In this document: piece after piece, positions 9,659 through 18,858 of the stretch | Numbering within the stretch: the stretch's first letter is position 1 | Layout: the number at the start of each line of letters is the position of its first letter | Origin: Gemmatimonadetes bacterium 2013_60CM_65_52 | GTDB lineage: Bacteria > Gemmatimonadota > Gemmatimonadetes > Gemmatimonadales > Gemmatimonadaceae | Length of the DNA: 64,000 nucleotides | Reading direction: 5' to 3' | Assembly (NCBI GenBank): GCA_002215645.1 | Contig: NGFI01000004.1 | Coordinates: forward strand, 62,001 to 126,000 | Notes under the pieces: model-generated | Database searches by the model: none | The model's input: only the letters and a program-made list of their open reading frames with translations | Told to the model about the DNA's origin: nothing | Made by a program: the position numbers and the translations under genes

Positions 9659-11137
9659 ATGCGACCAGAATCGCTCGAGTCGGTGCCACTGTCGCTCGCT
9701 GCTGGGTTGACGCGCGAGTATCTCATCCATCATCGACTCTGTCCCAAGGCAATCGCCGCCGAGGGTCACCTCGTGGTCGCGACCGCGCCCGAAGCAATCC
9801 TGGATGGCCTGGATGACGTGGCCTTCGCATATGGTCTACCCGCCATAGCCGAGCCGACCAGCGAGGACGAGGTCCTTCGGTATATCGAGCGGTTGACCAC
9901 GCGTGCCGAGCGAACCGTTGAACTGGAGCGGGCCGATGCCGGCGACGAGGAGATGGCGACAGACGTGCGCAACCTCGTCAATCAGCCACCGGTCATTCGG
10001 TATGTGAATCTCCTCGTCCGCGATGCGTACGACGCCGGGGCGAGCGACATTCATCTCGAGGCATCGCGCAACGGACTGACGGCCCGATTTCGGCTCGACG
10101 GCGTCCTCGCGCCAGCACCGGAGCCCCCGAGTCAGCTCCAGCACGCCGTCGTTTCGAGAATCAAGCTGCTGGCGGAGCTCGACATTGCGGAGCGACGACG
10201 CCCGCAAGACGGCCGCATTCGCGTTCGGCTGGAATCACGTGAACTCGACCTGCGTGTGTCCACCGTGCCGACGCTCCATGGCGAGAGCGTCGTACTGAGG
10301 CTGCTCGATCGCGGCGGTCGGCCAGTAGGACTCGCGGAGCTCGGGATGTCTCCGGTGGTGCTCGATGGGGTCATGCACCTGGCGCGCAGACCGCACGGAA
10401 TGCTGCTCGTCACCGGGCCAACCGGAAGCGGCAAGACGACGACGCTATATGGCGCCCTTCAGACGCGCACGGCCGACGCTGAGAAGATCATCACGGTCGA
10501 GGATCCCATCGAGTACCAGCTCGCGCGTATCACACAGGTGCCAGTTCACCGACAAGCCGGAGTGACGTTCGCGACCGCGCTGCGCGCAATCCTGCGACAG
10601 GATCCTGATGTGATCATGGTCGGTGAGATGCGCGACAAAGAGACCGCCGAAGTGGCCGTGCAGGCCGCCATGACGGGGCACTTGGTCTTCTCGACGCTGC
10701 ACACAAACGATGCGGTCGGAGCGATACCCAGGCTGCTAGACCTGGGTATTCCGGACTATCTGGTGGCGGCGACTGTCGAGGGAGTACTGGCGCAACGTCT
10801 AGTGCGCCGGGTGTGTGGCGCGTGCCGCGTCGAATATCAGCCATCGCCGGAGAGCATTGCGCTGCTCGCGCATGGGGACACCCCAGATCAGCCGTTCACG
10901 CGCGGAGCCGGATGCCCGGCGTGTCGAGGAACTGGATATCAGGGACGGCTCGGCGTCTACGAACTTCTACTCGTCACGGAGCGCGTAAAGGACGCTATTG
11001 CCCGCAACCTGTCACGAGGCGAATTACGGGCCATTGCCCTTGATGACGGACTCGTGCCGCTGCGCACAAACGGTTGGCAGCAGGCGAAGGCGGGTCTCAC
11101 CACCATCGAAGAGGTGCTACGTGTCATCCAGGACTGA
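9659..11137 (+). CDS. gspE: type II secretion ATPase GspE
   Basis: This cytoplasmic hexameric ATPase powers pseudopilus assembly. The 492-aa protein has an N1E/MshEN-like N-terminus, Walker A GPTGSGKTTTLY, an Asp box (ITVEDPIEYQL), Walker B LRQDPDVIMVGEMRD and a His box STLHTNDA. The zinc tetracysteine CGAC...CPAC lies before GRLGVYELL. All catalytic motifs are present. ATG 9659 is used, but no good Shine-Dalgarno precedes it and a slightly later GTG is possible. It is the first gene of an eleven-gene gsp operon. Confidence 0.95.
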   Translation: MRPESLESVPLSLAAGLTREYLIHHRLCPKAIAAEGHLVVATAPEAILDGLDDVAFAYGLPAIAEPTSEDEVLRYIERLTTRAERTVELERADAGDEEMATDVRNLVNQPPVIRYVNLLVRDAYDAGASDIHLEASRNGLTARFRLDGVLAPAPEPPSQLQHAVVSRIKLLAELDIAERRRPQDGRIRVRLESRELDLRVSTVPTLHGESVVLRLLDRGGRPVGLAELGMSPVVLDGVMHLARRPHGMLLVTGPTGSGKTTTLYGALQTRTADAEKIITVEDPIEYQLARITQVPVHRQAGVTFATALRAILRQDPDVIMVGEMRDKETAEVAVQAAMTGHLVFSTLHTNDAVGAIPRLLDLGIPDYLVAATVEGVLAQRLVRRVCGACRVEYQPSPESIALLAHGDTPDQPFTRGAGCPACRGTGYQGRLGVYELLLVTERVKDAIARNLSRGELRAIALDDGLVPLRTNGWQQAKAGLTTIEEVLRVIQD

Positions 11138-11144
11138 GCAGTCA

Positions 11145-11591
11145 ATGAATGGCCGCCCACGAGCTGGCTTCACGCTGATCGAGCTCCTTGTCGTCATTGC
11201 AATCATCGCAACGCTCGCTGCGGTTGTGGCCCCGTCTCTCTTTGGTAACGTCGGAGAGGCGCGCAGGAGCACAGCGAAGAGCCAGATCGAGATTCTCTCG
11301 CTCGCACTGGATGCATACAGAGTCGACAACGACGGCTATCCAACGAGCGAACAAGGTCTGGACGCACTCAGAACCATGCCGCTCGGCGGCGATCCTCCAC
11401 GCAACTGGAAGGGCCCATACCTGAAGCAGATGGTGCCCGCCGATCCCTGGCGGCGGCCTTACGTGTACGTGTATCCGGGCGTGTCTAATCCTCAAGGTTA
11501 CGATCTCTACACATTCGGCAAAGACGGCAAGTCCGGCGGAGATGGTGAGGACGCCGACATCACCTCTTGGGGGGGCGCTGTACGTCAGTGA
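11145..11591 (+). CDS. gspG: major pseudopilin GspG
   Basis: The 148-aa protein has a short basic leader ending at the prepilin cleavage site RAGFTLIELLVVIAIIATLAAVV (G/F, with E at +5). It then has the GspG features DAYRVDNDGYPTSEQGLDAL and a calcium-loop-like C-terminus around KSGGDGEDADITSW. It polymerises into the T2SS pseudopilus. ATG 11145 lies 7 bp after the gspE stop, and the track ORF starts much further upstream. Confidence 0.95.
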   Translation: MNGRPRAGFTLIELLVVIAIIATLAAVVAPSLFGNVGEARRSTAKSQIEILSLALDAYRVDNDGYPTSEQGLDALRTMPLGGDPPRNWKGPYLKQMVPADPWRRPYVYVYPGVSNPQGYDLYTFGKDGKSGGDGEDADITSWGGAVRQ

Positions 11592-11612
11592 GTCTGCCAC
11601 GAGGAGTTGTGC

Positions 11613-12830
11613 ATGAGCACTGAATTGGCGCCGCTTGCCGGAAACCTGTCCTTCTCGTTTGAGGCCATGACTGCGGGTGGCGTCATGGAGCAGGGCAGCA
11701 TCCATGCTCCGTCGCTTCTCGATGCACGGCGGGCGGTGATCAATCGCGGATTGCTCTTGCTTACAATTCGTCAGACTGAAGTCCACGTGCGGCGGACGCA
11801 GCTGCGAGTTGCGGATCTCGGTCTTGGTCTGCGTATCCTGGCGGATCTGCTCGATGCCGGCCTCTCCGCGGGCCGGGCACTGAAGGCCCTCGAGGATCTC
11901 GCGCCACCCGCGTGGCGAAGTGCGATACCCGCGCTCCAGCAGTCCATTCGCGAGGGAAATGGACTTGCAGCAGCCCTGGCATCTGGTCCGATCGAGATAC
12001 CGGCGGTCGTAATTGGAATAGCGCAGGCAGGAGAGGCCGGCCAGGGGTTGGGGCCCGCCATACGGCAAGCGGCCGAGATGATGGAAGCGTCGGCGGCAAC
12101 CCGAGCTGCGGTTCGCTCCGCTCTCGCGTATCCACTGGTGCTCGCGAGTGCGGGAGCACTCGCCATTGCGTTGCTCATCGGCGTGGTGTTGCCACGCTTC
12201 GCAATCATTCTCGCGGATCTCGGCGAATCACTGCCGCCGGCAACTCGATTCGTAATGATGAGCGCGACCGTGGTGAAAGCTGGTGCCCTCCCCGCCGCGG
12301 TGGGCGCGGCAAGCATCTTCGGCGTGTGGCGTGCTTGGCTCACTACGCCAGCAGGGCGCCAGCGGTGGTGTGAGTGGCTGCTCATGACACCGTTCTTCGG
12401 CGTCGTTCGCTTTTCCGCCGCAAGCGCTCGAGCATGCTACACTCTTGCCACACTGCTGGACACCGGCGTCCCAATTGCATCTGCGGTAAAGTACGCAGCA
12501 CAAGCGTCTGGCGACGCGGCCGTTGAATCCCGCATGATGCTTGCGCGCGAGCGCGTGGGCGCGGGCGCGCCGTTGTCACGCGCGACCGCTGAGTTCGCGG
12601 CGCTCACGCCTATCTCGGTGCGACTGCTCAGAAGCGGCGAAGAAAGCGGCAAGCTCACGTCAATGCTGCTGCATGCCGCTCGGTTAGAGCAGCAGCGCAG
12701 CGACAGGATGGTGCAGACGTCGGTCAAGCTACTGGAGCCAGTTCTCGTATTTGTCTTTGCCGCGGTCGTGGCGATCATTGCTGCGGCCCTGCTCCAAGCC
12801 GTCTACAGCGTGCGACCCGTGGTCACATGA
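11613..12830 (+). CDS. gspF: type II secretion inner-membrane platform protein GspF
   Basis: The 405-aa protein has the two repeated T2SSF domains, GLRILADLLDAGLSAGRAL and CYTLATLLDTGVPIASAV. Transmembrane segments lie at LAYPLVLASAGALAIALLIGVV, in the middle, and at the C-terminus (VLVFVFAAVVAIIAAALL). It forms the platform joining GspE to pseudopilin assembly. ATG 11613 is preferred over the track's TTG 11607 because GAGGAG ends 6 nt before it. Confidence 0.93.
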   Translation: MSTELAPLAGNLSFSFEAMTAGGVMEQGSIHAPSLLDARRAVINRGLLLLTIRQTEVHVRRTQLRVADLGLGLRILADLLDAGLSAGRALKALEDLAPPAWRSAIPALQQSIREGNGLAAALASGPIEIPAVVIGIAQAGEAGQGLGPAIRQAAEMMEASAATRAAVRSALAYPLVLASAGALAIALLIGVVLPRFAIILADLGESLPPATRFVMMSATVVKAGALPAAVGAASIFGVWRAWLTTPAGRQRWCEWLLMTPFFGVVRFSAASARACYTLATLLDTGVPIASAVKYAAQASGDAAVESRMMLARERVGAGAPLSRATAEFAALTPISVRLLRSGEESGKLTSMLLHAARLEQQRSDRMVQTSVKLLEPVLVFVFAAVVAIIAAALLQAVYSVRPVVT

Positions 12831-13153
12831 TTGTCTCACCGCGCGATTGTGGCATCCGAGAACGCCAGGGAACGACTCTGCTCGAGGTCGTCATCGTGGT
12901 CCTGATTCTCGGTGTCCTTGCGACTGTCGCATCCCTGGCCATTCCCGGTGCGACGACACCAGCGCAAACGCTCGCCGCGACAGTGGGACGTGCGCGACGG
13001 GAGGCCGCGGAGCACGGCCACACCGTGAAAACAACCTACAGGGATAGCCTGCATGTCATTGACATCGTTGCGTTCGTTGACGGCAGGGTGCTGATCGACT
13101 CGACGGGCGTGGTCAATCCGTTGACCGGCCGCGCCGAGGGCAACGATCCGTGA
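12827..13153 (+). CDS. gspH: minor pseudopilin, GspH-like
   Basis: The 108-aa protein has a prepilin-type helix (TTLLEVVIVVLILGVLATVASLAIP) after a basic leader, followed by a small globular part. It starts as ATGA on the gspF stop. Position between gspF and gspI fits GspH, but the globular domain is shorter than usual and the residue before the hydrophobic helix is Gly-Thr-Thr rather than Gly-Phe-Thr. Confidence 0.75.
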   Translation: MIVSPRDCGIRERQGTTLLEVVIVVLILGVLATVASLAIPGATTPAQTLAATVGRARREAAEHGHTVKTTYRDSLHVIDIVAFVDGRVLIDSTGVVNPLTGRAEGNDP

Positions 13154-13530
13154 CCTCTAACAAGTGCTGTGGCCGAGCGCGTCGTGGATATGCACTGCTG
13201 GACGCGCTCATCGCTCTCGCGATTCTCAGTCTCGTTACGGCGGGCATGATCGCGCTCCTTCGTCAAACGGTCTTCTCTCTCGAGGAGATGCATCGACGAG
13301 ACCGCGTAATGCGGGAGGCCACGACCGCCATGGCGTCGCTCATAGTGCGTGATGGCTCATGGCTGGACGAGCACCTCGGCGACAGCCGCTATGAAGCCTG
13401 GGATCTTCATGTCGAGCGGCAATCAGCGCAAGTCTATGACCTGACCCTGAAGGATACCGTGCACGAGAGCGTTCTCCTCGAAACAGCGACGTATCTGGGC
13501 GCTACCGAGCAAAGACATGCAGACCATTAA
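13150..13530 (+). CDS. gspI: minor pseudopilin, GspI-like
   Basis: The 126-aa protein has a basic leader and a pseudopilin helix (RRGYALLDALIALAILSLVTAGMIALL), with D rather than E at the +5-like position, and a short globular domain. GTG 13150 overlaps the previous stop as GTGA. By order and size it corresponds to GspI in the pseudopilus tip. Sequence conservation is low, so the letter assignment is by context. Confidence 0.75.
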   Translation: MTSNKCCGRARRGYALLDALIALAILSLVTAGMIALLRQTVFSLEEMHRRDRVMREATTAMASLIVRDGSWLDEHLGDSRYEAWDLHVERQSAQVYDLTLKDTVHESVLLETATYLGATEQRHADH

Positions 13531-14056
13531 CCGCGCGGCCTTCACCCTCGTCGAGATTATGTTGGCGGTCGGCCTCGCCGCCGCCGCCGTCGTGATGAGC
13601 GCAATGCTCGTCCGCCAGCTGTTAACGTCGCATACCGTCCTTATGCGAGTAGGTGCTCGGGCCGACGCGGAGGCGAATGGTAGCCGTGAGCTCCGTGAAT
13701 TGTTCGGGCGAGCCGAATTGGGAACGGACACGACGCGGCAGTTTGTCGGTGACCAGCGAAGTGTGGCGTTTCCGACATGGTGCGATCGCGCGACCGGCTG
13801 GCTCGAGCACTGCATCGTACGCGTCTATCTCGACCACCGCGTGGACAGCACGAGCATCGAAGCTCATTTCGACGATGGCTCCGACCTCCGACTGCAGACA
13901 CTGACGGGATTGCTCGAGTTTCGCTACTACGGGCGCGTTGGTGAGGCGTTGGTCTGGAATGAGAAATGGAACAAGGGCCTGATTCCACCGGCCGGTGTGG
14001 GTCTCGTGCGTACTGGTGGAGATACCACCGTCCTGTATATCGGAGAGCGCGGGTGA
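13517..14056 (+). CDS. gspJ: minor pseudopilin, GspJ-like
   Basis: The 179-aa protein has the class III prepilin signal RAAFTLVEIMLAVGLAAAAVVMSAMLV and a beta-rich C-terminus that includes GLLEFRYYGR, typical of GspJ tip pseudopilins. It overlaps gspI by 14 bp and gspK by a GTGA junction. Confidence 0.8.
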   Translation: MQTINRAAFTLVEIMLAVGLAAAAVVMSAMLVRQLLTSHTVLMRVGARADAEANGSRELRELFGRAELGTDTTRQFVGDQRSVAFPTWCDRATGWLEHCIVRVYLDHRVDSTSIEAHFDDGSDLRLQTLTGLLEFRYYGRVGEALVWNEKWNKGLIPPAGVGLVRTGGDTTVLYIGERG

Positions 14057-14979
14057 CGAAAATTCGCGACAGGCGCGGGTACGCGACGCTGCTGGTGCTC
14101 TGGCTGCTCGTCATCGCCTCCAGTGTCGGGCTCTCAGCCGTGCTGACTGGGCGCGACGAATACCACTTCGCTCGCAACAGATTCGAGGCAGAACGCGCGC
14201 AGTGGCGGGCACACGGCTGTGCAAGCGAGGCGGAAGCGTCGGTCGACGAAATCCTCGAAGCCGCCTCGTCCAACGGAGAGCGAACGCGTAGATGGCGGCA
14301 CCTCGATACGCTCATCACGGTGCCCAATGCGGAGCGCTGGCGCTGCGTCGTTGTCGTGCGCGCTGCTGGCTCCCGGCTGAACATCAATGAGGCCACCGAG
14401 GAACAGCTGGCTCGCGCCCTAGCGCAAATCGCCGATACGCGCGGAAGCGCTGCACTGATTGACGCCATACTTGATTGGCGCGGAGCCCGTGATGATGCGC
14501 GTAACGGAATGGTTGATACCGCACGGTATCGAGGAGCCCATGGCCATGAGCCGCGAAAGGGGCCGTTTGCGTCCACCGCCGAACTGCATCGTGTCCGCGG
14601 CCTCGATTCAATTCAACGACTCGACGCACTGTTCGATGTCGAATCCGGTCGGGTGTCGCTTCCCAATGCTTCAGGCGAGGTACTCCTCTCGCTTCCCGGA
14701 CTCGCATGCGAGACGGTCGACCGACTCCTCGAACTTCGCGCCGATGGCCACGACGTCGAGGATCTCATGTCGCTGACGGGCCGCATTTCAGCCACAGCTG
14801 CGGAATCTCTCATGACGCGATATGCGGAGCTCTCACTGGCGACGACTCTCGAGCCCGACGCGTGGATCGCGACTGTAACTGCATCGAGTGGCCGGCCGGA
14901 GATATCGGTAGTCATCGAGCTCCGCCTCATTCGCAGAGGCAACAGCAGCGCCGTGGTTCGGAGGAGAACATGGTCGTGA
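14053..14979 (+). CDS. gspK: minor pseudopilin GspK
   Basis: The 308-aa protein has an N-terminal helix RRGYATLLVLWLLVIASSVGLSAVL that lacks the +5 Glu, as is characteristic of GspK. It also has the family hallmark LNINEATEEQLARAL (SAM-like helix-hairpin-helix domain) and a second copy near LLSLPGLACETVDRLLEL. GspK caps the pseudopilus tip. GTG 14053 overlaps the gspJ stop. The longer track ORF starts inside gspJ. Confidence 0.9.
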   Translation: MTKIRDRRGYATLLVLWLLVIASSVGLSAVLTGRDEYHFARNRFEAERAQWRAHGCASEAEASVDEILEAASSNGERTRRWRHLDTLITVPNAERWRCVVVVRAAGSRLNINEATEEQLARALAQIADTRGSAALIDAILDWRGARDDARNGMVDTARYRGAHGHEPRKGPFASTAELHRVRGLDSIQRLDALFDVESGRVSLPNASGEVLLSLPGLACETVDRLLELRADGHDVEDLMSLTGRISATAAESLMTRYAELSLATTLEPDAWIATVTASSGRPEISVVIELRLIRRGNSSAVVRRRTWS

Positions 14980-16214
14980 GCCGCCGGCGCTATGGAGTCA
15001 CGATTCATCGGTCGGAAGTCCGCATAGTCGGCGTTGTGCGTGGGCGGAGTGCCTGGACATGGCGCGGCGAGATCACGGACGGAGACACGGCGGGAGCTCT
15101 CAAGAACGCGCTGCTTCAGATGCCGCGGCCGTCGATTGGACGTCCGCTCGTGCGCGTTGGCGTTGGGGCGAGCGCCGCACAGCTGCGCACGATTAGCGGC
15201 CTTGCCGCTGAAGTCGAATCGACGCGCCGAACTGCGGCGGTCGCTAGCAACCCCGAACGATTCTTTCTTCGTTGGACGGGAGCAACGACCGTGTCGCCGG
15301 TCTTCCAGACCCCAGGCGGCGAGTACGTCGCCGCGGCCTTTGACGGAGCCGTCATCAACGCGTTGCGCGCCGCTCTTGCTGGCGCTCCCGTTCGAATCGA
15401 GGGCATGATCAACGTGGCGTCTGCGGTACCGTGGGGCGTCGGCGTGAACGCCAAAGACAACTCCATGCTCTGGTCCAGCATCGATGGTGAACTCAGGCTT
15501 CGTCTCTCGGCGGGAACGGTGACAGCGGCGCACCCGGTCGTGGGCGCGCTTGTCGACTCGATTGATGGCAACCCTCCGTCAACATCAACTTCCGGTGGAA
15601 ATACCGACTGGACAGAAGCGTTCTCCGTCGCGACGTGCAATCTCGAGGAACTGCCATATCTGCCAGGCGGAGCGCTGAGAGGGACATCGAATGCCGGCGC
15701 CCGTGCAACTCGTCTGGGAGTGAGTCTGGCCATGGCAGCGGCGATGGTAGCATGGCTCTTCGCGCCCGCCATGCTCGCGATGAGAAGCGCGGAACGTGCG
15801 GAAGCGCGAATGGTGGCGCTGACACGGACGCGTAGCCACGCGGCGCGACTCGCGGCCGATGCTCGCGATCTCGAACAAGCCGCGCGCCACGTCGATCAGT
15901 TTCGCGCAGGCAGACTCTCGATGACGTATCTGCTAGGTGCGATTTCTAGCGCCTTACCGGAATCAACCGCCGTCACGAGCCTCCGCATCGACTCCCTCGG
16001 CGGAACTGCGATTCTCCTCGCTCCGCGCGTCCTACCGGCCTTGCCGAAGCTCCTTTCGCTCCAACCGCTGGATGGTATGCAGGCGACTGGTCCCATTACT
16101 CGTGAAGCGTTCTCCGGGCGTGAGCTCGAGCGACTCTCCATCCGCTTTCGACTGCGGCGTCTCGGGACTGGCAGTATGCGTCCTTCAAAGCGGTACGGTG
16201 GAGCGCTCAATTGA
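14976..16214 (+). CDS. gspL: type II secretion protein GspL-like
   Basis: The 412-aa protein has a divergent actin-like N-terminal part (IGVNA-type PWGVGVNAKDN), one transmembrane helix (LGVSLAMAAAMVAWLFAPAML, residue ~250) and a PilN/GspL-type C-terminal domain containing YLLGAISSALPESTAVTSLRID. It links GspE to the inner-membrane platform. GTG 14976 overlaps the gspK stop and lies 9 nt after GGAGGAG. ATG 14970 is the alternative but is only 3 nt from that Shine-Dalgarno. Confidence 0.8.
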   Translation: MSRRRYGVTIHRSEVRIVGVVRGRSAWTWRGEITDGDTAGALKNALLQMPRPSIGRPLVRVGVGASAAQLRTISGLAAEVESTRRTAAVASNPERFFLRWTGATTVSPVFQTPGGEYVAAAFDGAVINALRAALAGAPVRIEGMINVASAVPWGVGVNAKDNSMLWSSIDGELRLRLSAGTVTAAHPVVGALVDSIDGNPPSTSTSGGNTDWTEAFSVATCNLEELPYLPGGALRGTSNAGARATRLGVSLAMAAAMVAWLFAPAMLAMRSAERAEARMVALTRTRSHAARLAADARDLEQAARHVDQFRAGRLSMTYLLGAISSALPESTAVTSLRIDSLGGTAILLAPRVLPALPKLLSLQPLDGMQATGPITREAFSGRELERLSIRFRLRRLGTGSMRPSKRYGGALN

Positions 16215-16816
16215 TGCACTGGACATCGCAAAAGGATCGTCGAGTCCTCGCTCTTGGCGGCACGTTGATCGCCCTCATCTTGATTCTCGGTCGCGGCATG
16301 CCGCTGTGGAGAGTGTGGGAAGTCGATAAGCGCGCGTCGGCTACCGGAATACTGAGGAGGGCCGCTGAATTCGATCGGACAACGAAAGAGTATCTCGCCA
16401 CTGCGGCGAATGCGGCCGAGTCACAGCGGCGCTACGGCAGCTCCTTGAGTGGCGTTCTACGTGCGATGTCACCAGTTGCTGCCGCGGCGACTCTTGCCAG
16501 TCTCACCGAGGACGTAGCGGAGAAGGCAGGAGCGAAGCTGACAAGCATCCAGCTTCGGCCGGACTCCGCCTTCCATGATCACTTTGCGCGCGTCGGCGTG
16601 CGATTCTCGGCATCAGCTGACGTAGAGGGTCTGACCGCACTGTTGGAAGGCCTGGAGACCAATGCAACGCTGCTTGCGATACGCGAACTATCGGTGACAC
16701 CGGCTGAGGTGGCTGGTTCTGATGCAAAGCCAGAGGTGCTGCGTTTCCAGGTCTTGGTGGAGGCGTTGGCCTTCGATGGAACATACGCTAGACCGGCCGC
16801 CGGTCATACCAAGTGA
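16214..16816 (+). CDS. gspM: type II secretion protein GspM-like
   Basis: The 200-aa protein has a short cytoplasmic tail, one N-terminal transmembrane helix (VLALGGTLIALILILGRG), a helical linker and a ferredoxin-like C-terminal domain (ADVEGLTALLEGLETN). This is the GspM/PilO pattern. ATG 16214 shares one base with the gspL stop (TGATG). It partners GspL in the inner membrane. Confidence 0.8.
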   Translation: MHWTSQKDRRVLALGGTLIALILILGRGMPLWRVWEVDKRASATGILRRAAEFDRTTKEYLATAANAAESQRRYGSSLSGVLRAMSPVAAAATLASLTEDVAEKAGAKLTSIQLRPDSAFHDHFARVGVRFSASADVEGLTALLEGLETNATLLAIRELSVTPAEVAGSDAKPEVLRFQVLVEALAFDGTYARPAAGHTK

Positions 16817-17310
16817 GCAAGTCTCTCGTCGACATGGCGATGAGTGCGATAGCCGTTGCGATGCTGACAAGCACAGCGATTCGAGCGAGAGATGCGCAGA
16901 GCGTGGCTCCGTCCCGAGTCGATATCAAGGAGAAACGGAACAAACTGGAGCCAACCACGTTCCTCGCGCACGTGGATCCGCCTATGGATACGCTTCTTAC
17001 ATCCCGCATCGTCAAGAACGACATGTTCCGCCTGGCGAACGCTCCAACGGCCGTTCGCTATGCTCTCGCGGTCGAGGGCGCCGGCGCTTCACTTCCCGCA
17101 GTCCCACGACCGCGACTTGCGGTGAAGGCCATCATCGGCGGTCCACCCTGGCAAGCAATGATCGAGGGCTTTCCCGGCCAATCGGTTGCCATTGTGCGTG
17201 CGGGACAGCTGGTAGGAGCGTTCACCGTTCGCACCGTGGGACGCGACTCCGTTGTCATTCTGGGCGCGGACACATCATGGACGCTGTCCCTCCACGGAGC
17301 TCGCCAATGA
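16813..17310 (+). CDS. GspC/PilP-like periplasmic T2SS protein
   Basis: The 165-aa protein has an N-terminal hydrophobic stretch (DMAMSAIAVAMLTSTAI) and a C-terminal beta domain (PPWQAMIEGFPGQSVAIVRAGQLVGAF, ending DSVVILGADTSWTLSL). This resembles the homology region of GspC or the PilP fold that contacts the secretin. It lies between gspM and gspD, and no other gspC is present in the operon. The family match is by pattern and position, not strong identity. Confidence 0.6.
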   Translation: MSKSLVDMAMSAIAVAMLTSTAIRARDAQSVAPSRVDIKEKRNKLEPTTFLAHVDPPMDTLLTSRIVKNDMFRLANAPTAVRYALAVEGAGASLPAVPRPRLAVKAIIGGPPWQAMIEGFPGQSVAIVRAGQLVGAFTVRTVGRDSVVILGADTSWTLSLHGARQ

Positions 17311-18842
17311 GGGATCATCTCATGGCTAGTTGGGTGGTAACGCTGTTTGTTGCTACGGCCGTGAGCGCGCCGTGCAACGCGCAGAAGACGACACAGAAGG
17401 TCGGCGCCAAGGACAGTGTGACCATCCGTGTGGTCAATACGGAACTTCGATCCGCTGTCCAGTTCATCGGTCAGTATCTCGATTGGCCTGTGATCTACAG
17501 CGGACCTGTCGGGGCGCAGGTGACACTGGAGACTCCTCATCCCGTGGCTCGCTCAACTGTGCCGACTCTGCTGCGCGGCTTGCTGGAGAGCCAGAGTTAC
17601 GAATTGATTCCCGATACGGCGGCGCAGCTTTTTCGCGCGCGCCCGCACGAGACTCCGAAGCCGCCGGTTGTCTCTCCAGGGGATGCGGGCTCTCGCCAGG
17701 CGACGCCCCCAGCGCAACCCGCGAGCAGCACGGAGCTGTTCGTCATTGGACTGAAGCACGCACGTGCCGCCGACGTTGCCGCTACCGTCAACGCGCTCTA
17801 CGGTCGGGGCACGTCCGACGGGAGCAGCGTGCGTCGATCGACGCTGAGTGACGAACTGCGGGCCAATCAAGTGCCTCCCGTGGGTGCACCTCCATCGCCG
17901 CCGATCACTATTACCCAGGGCGCGCAGCGCGGTTCGGCCTTCACGGGAGAAGTGATCATCGTGCCAGATCCTCGAGGCAACACGCTGCTGGTTCGTGCAA
18001 ACCGTACCGACTACACGCTCATCGAGCAGGTCGTCGGGAAGCTCGATGTCCGCCCATTACAGGTCTTGATAGAAGTGCTGATCGCCGAGGTGCGACGCGA
18101 CAGAAGTCTGACGTTCGGAGTGACTCTGAAACTGCCGAAGACAAACATTGCCGGCACAGAAAACACGACGATCGCTGGTAGTATCGATGGCCTTGGCAGC
18201 GGTGGAACCGGAGCCGGTGGCCTCGGCGAATTCGCGCTATCCGTCATGGGGATCGGCGGACTCGACTTGGAAGCAACGATCAAGGCTGCGGCCGGTCGTG
18301 GCGACGTATCGATTCTCAGCAGGCCAATCGTACTGACGGCGAACAATCAGGAAGCAGAGATCAACGTCGGGAGTCAGCGTCCCTTCGTTCAGGTGTCGCG
18401 GTCCTTACCCACGGACGCCGCAGTCCGCGATCAAGTCGTTCAATACAAGGATGTGGGAACCAAGCTTGCCGTGCGCCCCACCATCAGCGTGGACGGATCT
18501 GTTCAGTTGGAAGTGAAGCAGGAGGTCAGCAGTGCCACGACTGAGACAGCATTCAATGCGCCCGTGATTTCAACGCGCTCAGTGACGACGCAACTCCTCA
18601 TCCTTGACGGCCAAACGGTCGTTCTCGGTGGCCTTACGGACCGGCAGAGGGACGTTTCCCAGAGCGGCATACCCCTCCTTTCGAGCATTCCATTCATTGG
18701 CGGCCTCTTTGGAAGCGCCTCCCGGCGCACGACGGAGACCGAGCTCTTCATCTTCCTCACACCTCATGTCATTCGCTCCGACGACGACGCTGCCCAGCTC
18801 TCCGCTCCGCTGCGAGAGCGGGCAACTCGCTCACGCCCCTAG
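17307..18842 (+). CDS. gspD: type II secretion secretin GspD
   Basis: This outer-membrane secretin channel is 511 aa, shorter than typical GspD (~650 aa) and with fewer N-repeats. It has a signal peptide ending near SAPCNAQ, an N0-like segment (IRVVNTELRSAVQFIGQYLDWPV), one N1/N2 repeat (LFVIGLKHARAADVAATVNALYG, then NTLLVRANRTDYTLIEQV) and the secretin domain ending TETELFIFLTPHVIRS. ATGA overlap with the preceding gene fixes the start. Confidence 0.93.
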   Translation: MRDHLMASWVVTLFVATAVSAPCNAQKTTQKVGAKDSVTIRVVNTELRSAVQFIGQYLDWPVIYSGPVGAQVTLETPHPVARSTVPTLLRGLLESQSYELIPDTAAQLFRARPHETPKPPVVSPGDAGSRQATPPAQPASSTELFVIGLKHARAADVAATVNALYGRGTSDGSSVRRSTLSDELRANQVPPVGAPPSPPITITQGAQRGSAFTGEVIIVPDPRGNTLLVRANRTDYTLIEQVVGKLDVRPLQVLIEVLIAEVRRDRSLTFGVTLKLPKTNIAGTENTTIAGSIDGLGSGGTGAGGLGEFALSVMGIGGLDLEATIKAAAGRGDVSILSRPIVLTANNQEAEINVGSQRPFVQVSRSLPTDAAVRDQVVQYKDVGTKLAVRPTISVDGSVQLEVKQEVSSATTETAFNAPVISTRSVTTQLLILDGQTVVLGGLTDRQRDVSQSGIPLLSSIPFIGGLFGSASRRTTETELFIFLTPHVIRSDDDAAQLSAPLRERATRSRP

Positions 18843-18858
18843 AGACTGCGCATCCATA

